Source: Chitinophaga sp. S165
GTDB lineage: Bacteria > Bacteroidota > Bacteroidia > Chitinophagales > Chitinophagaceae
Reading direction: 5' to 3'
Assembly (NCBI RefSeq): GCF_003182155.1
Contig: NZ_QGTG01000005.1
Location: 1 to 64,000 of the forward strand
Length of the DNA stretch: 64,000 bases
The translations under genes and the position numbers were made by a program. The notes under the pieces were generated by a model that had not been told where the DNA came from, did not search any database, and was given only the letters and a program-made list of their open reading frames with translations. Below are positions 15,966 through 23,698 of this stretch, piece after piece (within the stretch, counting starts at the first letter, position 1; each line of letters starts with the position of its first letter).

Positions 15966-18107
15966 TTAATAATCAATTGTAATTTCATTTAACTGCCGAA
16001 TCAGGCCTGCCACATCCATCCCTTTGTCAATAATAGTTCTTTTTGACAATTCATCAGGTAAGCATTCTGAAAATTTAGAAAACCATTTCACGGGTATATT
16101 CGCTTCAATGATATTCAATAATTCATTTTCTGTTTTAGTCCCGATAGTCATTATTAAATCGTAAACCTCATCGATAGATTTGTCATCTTTTAAGTAAATA
16201 ATCACTTTTTGATAGTCATATTTTAAATTATCACCCAGTTCATGCTTTAGTAGAGTATGAAGACATCTGTTGATTTTATCACCCGCGAAATTCCAAAGGT
16301 TTATTGTTCCTGCTTCCGATGAGCCTTCCATTATCCATTTTCCACTTCGCCAATTGAGATTACCGAATGTTGATCTTAGTGCATTTATTACTCTATGTGC
16401 GGACAAGTCGAGGAACTCCAGTTTTTCATCATTCATAAGTAGCTTGCCAATTTCCTGGGCAACCTCAAAGGGGACATCAAAGCTATTTATTGTTGTCCAC
16501 TTGGGTGGTATTCCGGTCTCATTTTTCTCAACTGATATTTGTTGCTGCTCGTGGTCAAGCTTAATTGCATTCCACTCCAGCCCTCCTAAAACAAATATGA
16601 AAGGTAGTTGCTGGGATCTTGCAAAATCAGAATCAAGCGTGCCTATTACTTTTTTCCCATCTACCACATTGTACATTTGACTAGCATCGAAAATAGCAAA
16701 TAACCTCTTGTAGTTGGCGCGAAGAAATTTATCTTCACTAGTTTTACTGACAATCAGTAAAGATCTCTCTACAAGCCTCAAGAAATCTTCTTGCAGCATG
16801 TAATCAATAAGTAAATCAAACTCGCTCCTTTTTATTTTAGAAAAACAATAAGCATTGGAAACAGCATTCCAAATTTGATCTGCCGTAGCTCCCAAATTTT
16901 GAATACTGTAACAGATTGTTTGATGTGCTAGAATATGAAAAGCCCTAGTAGGAAGTAAAATAGCTTCTGAATAGCGGTTTATGCCTAAACTGACACAGCC
17001 GGTTAACAGCAGTAGCTCTTCACTATCATTGCATAGCCCACGAAAAAACTGAGGTCTTCCGTCTCGTCTTCCTGTTCTGCCCACTCTTTGAAGAAAAGAG
17101 CTGGCACTGCTTAATCCACCGATCTGGATAACCTGGTCAAGATCTCCAATATCAATTCCTAACTCCAAAGTTGACGTGCTTATAATTGCATCAATTGATT
17201 GGGTTGACTCTTTTTTTATTGATCCTTCGGCTTCTTCTCTTAGCCTTTTACTGACAGATGAGTGGTGAGTTTTTACCTTTATGGGGAACCGGTTATTAAT
17301 AAGTAAATTACGTTCGTTTATTTTCGAAGCGGTATCCTCTGTACCACTCCTTGAACGTTCAAAAACTATTGATTTCTTTTTTTGTAGCAGCGTATAAAGG
17401 TTATCATGAAGTGGTACTTTCTCTTCCTCAAAAAAATGAATCTTAAAATCTCTTTCCTTTGCATTTTCTGCTTCGATACGGATACATTCTCCTCCAGATC
17501 TTCCTCCCAATAACCAACGTAATAGATCGCCAGGATTTCCGACAGTTGCTGTAACTGCAATCCGTTGAGGCCGATTGGGAATACCTGCTTCGAGCCTTTC
17601 CAGCAGGGAAAGCAAATGTGATCCTCGCTCTGTTAATGCAAAATAATGAGCCTCATCAATGACAATTGTCTCAAGATTGCGAAAAACAGCATTCCAGTTC
17701 GCCCTACGTAGCAAAATGGCCTCAATTGACTCCGGAGTGGTTAGAAGGATATCAGCTGGAAAAGTCATCTGTTGGACCTTATCCGCCTGGCTCACGTCTC
17801 CATGCCATTTAAATGCTTCCATATAGCATCTTTCGGCGTGAGGCAATACTCTGAGTGCAAGATCATTTAATAACGCTTTTAACGGAGCAATATATAAGAC
17901 CTTGAACCCTGCGGTTTTGTGAGACGCAATCCTTGTCAATAGAGGAAATAAAACGGCTTCGGTTTTTCCTCCAGATGTGGGGGCTTCTATGATGCAGCTA
18001 TTCCCCTCATATATGGGATCAAATGCTTTTTCCTGGATTTTGGTCAATCTCTTCCATTTCTCCTTCACAAAATCCTGTAGCCTTGGATGCAATTTGTGCA
18101 ATGACAT
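15966..18107 (-). CDS. DEAD/DEAH-box Lhr/BrxHI-like helicase
   Basis: 713-residue SF2 helicase. Motif I is SGGKT at residues 45-49, motif Ia IAPLKALL near 73-80, motif II DEAH at 151-154, motif III AVTAT near 184-188, motif V STLELGIDIGD near 312-322, and motif VI QRVGRTGRRDG near 340-350. The PLKALLNDLALR stretch is typical of Lhr-like helicases and of the BREX helicase BrxHI. It starts 8 bases after the ATPase gene upstream and both are read on the minus strand, so they form a two-gene operon. No PglX, PglZ or methyltransferase subunit of a BREX system is in the window. A phage-defence function is inferred. Confidence 0.9.
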   Translation of the reverse strand: MSLHKLHPRLQDFVKEKWKRLTKIQEKAFDPIYEGNSCIIEAPTSGGKTEAVLFPLLTRIASHKTAGFKVLYIAPLKALLNDLALRVLPHAERCYMEAFKWHGDVSQADKVQQMTFPADILLTTPESIEAILLRRANWNAVFRNLETIVIDEAHYFALTERGSHLLSLLERLEAGIPNRPQRIAVTATVGNPGDLLRWLLGGRSGGECIRIEAENAKERDFKIHFFEEEKVPLHDNLYTLLQKKKSIVFERSRSGTEDTASKINERNLLINNRFPIKVKTHHSSVSKRLREEAEGSIKKESTQSIDAIISTSTLELGIDIGDLDQVIQIGGLSSASSFLQRVGRTGRRDGRPQFFRGLCNDSEELLLLTGCVSLGINRYSEAILLPTRAFHILAHQTICYSIQNLGATADQIWNAVSNAYCFSKIKRSEFDLLIDYMLQEDFLRLVERSLLIVSKTSEDKFLRANYKRLFAIFDASQMYNVVDGKKVIGTLDSDFARSQQLPFIFVLGGLEWNAIKLDHEQQQISVEKNETGIPPKWTTINSFDVPFEVAQEIGKLLMNDEKLEFLDLSAHRVINALRSTFGNLNWRSGKWIMEGSSEAGTINLWNFAGDKINRCLHTLLKHELGDNLKYDYQKVIIYLKDDKSIDEVYDLIMTIGTKTENELLNIIEANIPVKWFSKFSECLPDELSKRTIIDKGMDVAGLIRQLNEITIDY

Positions 18108-18115
18108 ATTAAATA

Positions 18116-20974
18116 TTAAATTGAAATACTAGAAGTCTCCGCAACTGGTTCCAACATAGATTTCTTCAAGAACTGGGATAAACTGACACCCTTGTTCTCT
18201 TCGCATAAGTCCAGCATTTGAATAAACTCTCTTAGAATTGGTCTAGGCTTGCGATCAATACTTTCTTCCCCAAACATTGTCCACTCACCTATAAGTTTTA
18301 GAATGGAGTCATCGTCAGCAAACTGATTGACATCCCAACCGTACGCAATGCCATACAAATCACGTATTTTAAATATGACATTCGCCAATCGTTGAGCGTC
18401 TAATGCTTCCAGACTAATAATCGGCTGGCGCATGCTTACATAATTTTCATGTTTGAATGGTGTCATGACCCTATCCGCCAAAGCCTCATAACTTCTTAGT
18501 CCGTATCGTTCGTCTTCAAAAAAATCATCCGTACCAGTGAATATAACAAGGCAGCCGGGAAGGGCATTCCTCCCTGCTTCATCTATAAGCAATCGAAGAG
18601 TTTCTAACGCAAGTTCGCGTTGTCGCGCATGAGGGAACTTTCTGATCAATTCCAGTTCGTCCACAAGCAGAAGTAATCCTTTATATCTCGCACCACCAAT
18701 GATTTCCAGGATTGCCCGAATTCGTTGAAATACGTTATTGGGTTCGAGGTAACCTTTCACACCAACGTCTTTCAGTGCTTGAGATGAAAGAGATCTGCTG
18801 CCCATTATCCATGCGACTGCATTTGACACAAGTTCCATATCCCCATTCACTTTGCCATCATAAAAAGCACGTAAAGCTTGAGAGAATCCAGGTTCTATAT
18901 CATTAAAATTTGCAAATTCGACTTCTATTGACTTCTCGACAGACTTTATCAGGAGTTCATGGTTTCCTGCCTGTGTCAAATCTATCCCTTCTATCTTGGC
19001 GGTCTTATTATGAATATTCAGTAGCCATGATTCAAGAATATCCACTAAAGCACTGGAATCAGTCTTTTCTGGCGTACGCAATCCATTGATCAGACCTGAA
19101 AAAAATACTGGCAGATCAGACAATGGTTGGTCATGACTGATATTTATGAATGAAACGGCAAATTCATTATTCAGCGCAAATTCCTTTAGCCAGGAGCATA
19201 AAAAGGTTTTTCCTGACCCGTATTGCCCCCTGATAAATTTAAAATGTGATTTACTTGAATTAACTTCAAAGAGAATGTCTGAAAGATGTTTCCTCGCGGT
19301 CTGTTGGCCCACCATTAGCAAATCAAGATTATGTCTTGGTACTACACCATGACGCAAGGCATCTATAATATCACGTGCAGATCTTCTTTCTAATATTTGT
19401 CCGTCGGCGATATCAATAGAAGTCCATTGATAAATATTGTTATTTTGAATGCTCTTTATTTGAATGTATGGCTTATTGTCCCTGTTCAACTTTGCGATTA
19501 ATTCCGCCATATGTGCTTTATGCAAAAACCAACCCAGTCGATGCTTGATAACTATGCGAGCAAGGTCTTGTTCCGTGATAGACTTGGCTTCTTTTAATAT
19601 AGCAAGGACTATTTTTTCATCATGTCCGAGATTTAGGAATCTGGTATTAACCTCTTCCCAATTTTGAGGTAACGTTGAGGGATCAACAGCCTCAATGTCG
19701 ATCTGCTGCAGTTGAGAAATGGGGGCAGAGGTGTTTGTAATATCAGGTATACTTTCTATTACCTGTAAATCGGGGGGAGTAGGTACATAGTCCAGAAGTC
19801 TGTCTACCAGTTCTTGTTTGGAACCGGTCACTGGCAATAGGAGCTTTCTACATAACTGAGATAAATCTTCTTTTCTGAGAAAATTTAATATTGATCTTTC
19901 CGACCGGTAGCTATCCATGATCCGCTTCACCTTCTCGTCTTTTGTGCCACTGGTCATAAGCCGATTTTGATGAAGTATATCATACAGTTGTTGTCCCGTG
20001 AGCAACAGTAGTATTTTGGCGTATATATCCCCATCCATCTCCCTCATCTCTGGTTCAGGTGCAAGTATCTCTTCTGTGGCTTCATTCTTATCTGACTGAA
20101 GATCCATATCTTCATCAAAGAACTGAATAATGTTAGCTATTACAGCATTTTTGAGTCCGCCGACTTGTATATTTTTTTCGCGACATACATCACGTAACTT
20201 TTCCAGGTGAAAAAAAACCAGAACATCACTGGGAGATATCAAACTGTCCACTAAACGCCCAATTAGTACTTCTTTTATTCCTCCTACATTAAGCTGATAA
20301 TGGGCAAGCACTTTCGCTATTTCCTCCCTGGTAAAGCTGTTCAACAGTCGTTTATAAGAGTCATCCATAAGCTCAATACCAAATGTCTTACGAATTTGTA
20401 TGGCAACTTCATCCGCAATGATGTATTGATTCTCATGAGTAAGAATGATACCTATAGCTAGCAGAAAGTTTCTCGCCAGATAATATTCTTGCTCGACATC
20501 CCACATGTTAAGGATAGAAGTATCATGCATTAAGACAAAGTGCTCCCTATCCCCGATACCAAGTTCTGTCTTCACTAGTTCGAGAATGCTCGCCTCACTT
20601 TTGTCAATATGACCATCATTCTCCCAGGCCTTTTTCAGAATTTTCATATAAAGCAGAGGGTTTCTATCAGGTATCGAATTCTGGCCTGCTCTTGACGTAA
20701 GTTCGTTTATATGGTCTAAAACCCTGGTGCGAAATCCTTCCACCTCAACCATGCATGAGGGAGACTGGAGTATAAGGTTCAATATTGCAAACGTAGGTGG
20801 TTTGGCGTAGGTTATTTTATCGGAGATATAGGATTGTGAACTTAGCGCGGAAATAATCTCCTGAATAACAACGGAATGTGGTAATCTAAGACTTATCGCC
20901 TCATCAACCTTGTCTGCGGAAAGTTGATCTAATAAAGTAGTATCATAATTCTCTAGTATGTTAACTAATTTCAT
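18116..20974 (-). CDS. BrxD-like (DUF2791) ATPase with SAP-like repeats
   Basis: 952 residues. About 110-200 is helical and resembles a TerB-like region. At about 215-246, 257-287, 325-356 and 366-396 there are four units with the SAP pattern of two helices joined by a G-x-K turn (GGIKEVLI, GGLKNAVI, GTKDEKVK, GSKQELVD); SAP domains bind DNA. About 440-520 looks like a winged helix. About 530-940 is a BrxD/DUF2791 P-loop ATPase: Walker A GQYGSGKT at 583-590, and Walker B LLLLVDELEL followed by a FTGTDDFF sensor-like stretch. It is followed directly by the helicase gene. Canonical BrxD lacks such an extended N-terminal half as far as I know, which makes this an unusual variant. Confidence 0.88.
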   Translation of the reverse strand: MKLVNILENYDTTLLDQLSADKVDEAISLRLPHSVVIQEIISALSSQSYISDKITYAKPPTFAILNLILQSPSCMVEVEGFRTRVLDHINELTSRAGQNSIPDRNPLLYMKILKKAWENDGHIDKSEASILELVKTELGIGDREHFVLMHDTSILNMWDVEQEYYLARNFLLAIGIILTHENQYIIADEVAIQIRKTFGIELMDDSYKRLLNSFTREEIAKVLAHYQLNVGGIKEVLIGRLVDSLISPSDVLVFFHLEKLRDVCREKNIQVGGLKNAVIANIIQFFDEDMDLQSDKNEATEEILAPEPEMREMDGDIYAKILLLLTGQQLYDILHQNRLMTSGTKDEKVKRIMDSYRSERSILNFLRKEDLSQLCRKLLLPVTGSKQELVDRLLDYVPTPPDLQVIESIPDITNTSAPISQLQQIDIEAVDPSTLPQNWEEVNTRFLNLGHDEKIVLAILKEAKSITEQDLARIVIKHRLGWFLHKAHMAELIAKLNRDNKPYIQIKSIQNNNIYQWTSIDIADGQILERRSARDIIDALRHGVVPRHNLDLLMVGQQTARKHLSDILFEVNSSKSHFKFIRGQYGSGKTFLCSWLKEFALNNEFAVSFINISHDQPLSDLPVFFSGLINGLRTPEKTDSSALVDILESWLLNIHNKTAKIEGIDLTQAGNHELLIKSVEKSIEVEFANFNDIEPGFSQALRAFYDGKVNGDMELVSNAVAWIMGSRSLSSQALKDVGVKGYLEPNNVFQRIRAILEIIGGARYKGLLLLVDELELIRKFPHARQRELALETLRLLIDEAGRNALPGCLVIFTGTDDFFEDERYGLRSYEALADRVMTPFKHENYVSMRQPIISLEALDAQRLANVIFKIRDLYGIAYGWDVNQFADDDSILKLIGEWTMFGEESIDRKPRPILREFIQMLDLCEENKGVSLSQFLKKSMLEPVAETSSISI

Positions 20975-21156
20975 AAGTTTCTCATATTTGGCGTTTCAAA
21001 AATCTATTTAAATCAACATAATTTTATAGCCGGCTGAATTAGCTCCATTCGAAAGGAAAGAAGGGCAAATCGGGGTAGCGGGGCTTATTGAATTATAATA
21101 TAAGTATAGCCTAAGTATATGGAAATTAGGAAAGAAAGTGTTCAAAAGTGTCTCCT

Positions 21157-21184
21157 ATAAGTAGCGTTACTTATGTGATGCCTG
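21157..21184. repeat. Palindromic repeat, copy B
   Basis: ATAAGTA (21157-21163) and TACTTAT (21168-21174) form a 7-4-7 palindrome followed by GTGATGCCTGG. The same core and flank occur at 27922-27949. The copy lies about 180 bases upstream of the BrxD-like gene on its strand. It could be a regulator site or a dispersed repeat. Confidence 0.6.
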
Positions 21185-21210
21185 GAATTAATACCCATAA
21201 ACAGTAAAAC

Positions 21211-21245
21211 AAAAAACGGCTTCCAGACCTCCGCCTGAAAGCCGT
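21211..21245 (-). terminator. Terminator of the 21266 methyltransferase gene
   Basis: ACGGCTTCCAG (21216-21226) pairs with CTGAAAGCCGT (21235-21245), one mismatch, loop of 8. On the minus strand it is followed by a run of T, so it ends the gene that stops at 21266. Confidence 0.85.
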
Positions 21246-21265
21246 CAAAAAGTTAATCTAAACAC

Positions 21266-21844
21266 TCACTTCTTCACAGCCACAATGATCCCCGTCGCCC
21301 AAGCCTGTTTCACCAGCAATAAATCCTCCCTCGCTTCCAAATCCTTCACCAGCTGAACTGCTTTCTCCTGATGCCCATCCGGCCAGTTCGGTTGTGGCAA
21401 CATATCGTCGATAATATACAACCCGCCTTTATTCAACATAGTTAACGTCTCTTCCAGCATAAGATATTTCCCATGCCATGTATCTGCAAAAATGAAATCA
21501 AACTTTCTGCGTCTGTTTTCCTTCAGCCATTCACCACCGTCGGCCTGTACTAGTTTCAGCCGCTTATCATCGCTTAAGAACTGTTTAGCGATATCCAGGA
21601 ACTCTTCTGCATTATCAACAGAGATAAGGGTACTTTCTCTATCCATTCCGTCCAATATCCAGGAGGTAGAGAGTCCGGTACCTGTGCCCAGTTCCAGAAA
21701 GCTGCCATAGGGTTTGGATGCTGCCAGCGTGCGGAGCAGTGAGCAGGTCAGCGGGTCGGAGGCCATAGTAAATCCGGAGGCGTTCGTAGCGTCGGCAATG
21801 TACTGGTAGTGAACGGGAAATTGCTGTAATATGTCTTCTGTCAT
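21266..21844 (-). CDS. Class I SAM-dependent O-methyltransferase-like protein
   Basis: 192 residues, soluble. Motif I is FLELGTGTGLST near residues 48-59, the acidic strand-2 end is in ISVDNAEE, and the catalytic or metal region is FDFIFADTWHGKY. The later IIDDMLPQPNW resembles the divalent-metal O-methyltransferase family (COG4122/COG4123 type). The substrate is unknown. It is monocistronic, with its own terminator, and divergent from the MbnP/MbnH-like pair. Base composition returns to that of the flanks here, outside the defence-like island. Confidence 0.85.
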   Translation of the reverse strand: MTEDILQQFPVHYQYIADATNASGFTMASDPLTCSLLRTLAASKPYGSFLELGTGTGLSTSWILDGMDRESTLISVDNAEEFLDIAKQFLSDDKRLKLVQADGGEWLKENRRRKFDFIFADTWHGKYLMLEETLTMLNKGGLYIIDDMLPQPNWPDGHQEKAVQLVKDLEAREDLLLVKQAWATGIIVAVKK

Positions 21845-21906
21845 GGGTTATAGTATTAAATCATCTTTCGACAAGGTAATAAAAAAAATCGCTTACTTTC
21901 GATATC

Positions 21907-22632
21907 ATGAACCGCCTGTTATTACTGATATTCCTGTTTACCTATACGGGCACAGCTGCACAGCAGGTGCAGCTGGAAATCAGTCATACGGTGGGCGGGC
22001 AGCTGATGCAATTACAACAGGCGGATTATACCAATGCATCCGGAGATACTTTCAACATCACTTTATTCAAATATTATCTCAGTAACTTTTCGCTGACGGA
22101 CAATAACGGAAGGAAAGTAGCGCTGATGCCGGGTTACTTCCTGGTAAGCGAAGATAGTGCTGCTTCAAAGAGGATCTTATTGCAGCAGTGCCCTGAGGGG
22201 ACATATACAGCACTTTCCTTTATGATAGGAGTAGATAGTGTGCTGAATTTCAGCGGTCCGCAGAGCGGGGCTCTGGACCCTTTATATGGGATGTTCTGGA
22301 CCTGGAACAGCGGTTATATAATGGCTAAGCTGGAGGGCACTTCACCGTCTTCCCGTCTGCCTAATCACATGCTCCAGTTCCATATCGGTGGTTACAGAGC
22401 GCCTCATGTTACCCAACGACTGGTGACGCTAACCCTGCCATCGCCACTAGTGATCGGCCGACAGGGGCAGCCACGGATTGAACTGCAGGCAGATGCCATG
22501 ACCTGGTTCAACGGAGCTTACCCTGTCAGTTTCCGGCAGATGGCTGGGTTTATGACACCTGGCACACCTGCAGACAGGATTGCAGATAATTACCAGCATA
22601 TGTTTTCCGTTAAAAAGATGATAAATCAATAA
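21907..22632 (+). CDS. MbnP-like copper-binding periplasmic protein
   Basis: 241 residues with a signal peptide (about 1-18, cleavage near GTAAQ). The MbnP hallmark FWTWNSGYIMAKLEG is near residues 136-150, along with SNFSLTDNNG and a conserved HxGG (LQFHIGGY). In methanotrophs MbnP binds copper after a Trp is converted to kynurenine by the dihaem enzyme MbnH (established knowledge). Here the next gene, one base after the stop, encodes a dihaem peroxidase-like protein, so the pair matches MbnP/MbnH outside a methanobactin cluster. A possible -7 box with one mismatch (TACTTTCG) ends 5 bases before the ATG. Confidence 0.88.
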   Translation: MNRLLLLIFLFTYTGTAAQQVQLEISHTVGGQLMQLQQADYTNASGDTFNITLFKYYLSNFSLTDNNGRKVALMPGYFLVSEDSAASKRILLQQCPEGTYTALSFMIGVDSVLNFSGPQSGALDPLYGMFWTWNSGYIMAKLEGTSPSSRLPNHMLQFHIGGYRAPHVTQRLVTLTLPSPLVIGRQGQPRIELQADAMTWFNGAYPVSFRQMAGFMTPGTPADRIADNYQHMFSVKKMINQ

Positions 22633-22633
22633 C

Positions 22634-23692
22634 ATGTTCCGTAAAGCGGCATATATCCTTACTGCTTTTTGCCTGTGGCTATGGATCATAGGACGGGACC
22701 GGCATGATCTTACAGCCCATTCCCCGGCTGTGGAGTATTATCAGCTGAAACTGCCAGACAGTCTGCCGCCTCCGGTGTACGACTTTAAGAACAATCCGCT
22801 TACTAAACAGGGGATAGCGCTGGGACGGCATCTGTTCTATGATCCCAAACTCTCCCTGGACAGCTCCATTTCCTGCGGATTCTGCCACCAGCAGTTCGCC
22901 GCTTTCGGTCACTTTGACCATGCACTCAGTCACGGCGTGTTGGGACGGACAGGTAACCGCTCCGTACCGGGATTGTTTAACCTGATCTGGCAGAAGGACT
23001 TTATGTGGGATGGGGGAGTGAATCATCTCGATATTCAGCCTTTAACGCCTATTACAGACGAGAACGAGATGGGGATGGAGCTTGGAGTGCTAATTACGCG
23101 TTTGCAGGGAAATAAGACCTATCGCAAGCTTTTTAAGGAGGCATATGGTACAGAGGAGGTGACCAGCCAGCGAATGTTCAAAGCGCTGTCACAATTTATC
23201 GTAACGATGATCTCTTTCGAGTCTAAATACGACAGTGTGATGCGCAGAGAACCTGGTGTAACTTTTACGGCGGAAGAGCAGGGAGGATATAGAACCTTCA
23301 CCCAGAAATGTGCCAGCTGCCATAAACCGCCTTTCTTTACGGATTACAGTATCCGGAATAACGGTCTGCCTTATCTGCCTTCCCTGAACGATGTGGGCAG
23401 GATGCGGATCACTAACAACACAGCTGATTATAAGAAATTTAAAGTGCCTTCTCTCCGGAATGTGCTGGTCAGCGCACCATATATGCATGACGGCCGCTTC
23501 TTCGATATTTTCCAGGTATTCGCTATGTACGATCATGGACAGGAAAAAGGGAATACCATTGATCCTCTTGTGAAGAACGGTATTCCCCTGACCGAAAAGG
23601 AACAGCGACAGCTATATATGTTCCTGAATACGTTGACCGATAAAAAATTCATCACCAACAAAGAATTCAGTGAAATACTGATCACTGATTAA
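22634..23692 (+). CDS. MbnH-like dihaem cytochrome c peroxidase family protein
   Basis: 352 residues with an N-terminal membrane anchor or signal (about 5-20). Two haem-binding motifs are seen: CGFCH near residue 80 and CASCH near residue 227, as in the cytochrome c peroxidase/MauG superfamily. Other family blocks are GRHLFYDPKLS, GRTGNRSVPGLFN, WDGGVNHLDIQPLTPI and the C-terminal SLRNVLVSAPYMHDGRF. It starts one base after the MbnP-like gene. MbnH relatives form a bis-Fe(IV) state and oxidise a Trp in their partner. A conventional peroxidase is the alternative; the partner gene favours MbnH. Confidence 0.88.
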   Translation: MFRKAAYILTAFCLWLWIIGRDRHDLTAHSPAVEYYQLKLPDSLPPPVYDFKNNPLTKQGIALGRHLFYDPKLSLDSSISCGFCHQQFAAFGHFDHALSHGVLGRTGNRSVPGLFNLIWQKDFMWDGGVNHLDIQPLTPITDENEMGMELGVLITRLQGNKTYRKLFKEAYGTEEVTSQRMFKALSQFIVTMISFESKYDSVMRREPGVTFTAEEQGGYRTFTQKCASCHKPPFFTDYSIRNNGLPYLPSLNDVGRMRITNNTADYKKFKVPSLRNVLVSAPYMHDGRFFDIFQVFAMYDHGQEKGNTIDPLVKNGIPLTEKEQRQLYMFLNTLTDKKFITNKEFSEILITD

Positions 23693-23698
23693 TGATGA

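Noticed and set aside
15966..20974. A complete BREX system
   Set aside because: Only BrxD-like and BrxHI-like genes are present; no pglX methyltransferase, pglZ, brxA, brxB or brxC homologue occurs in the window.
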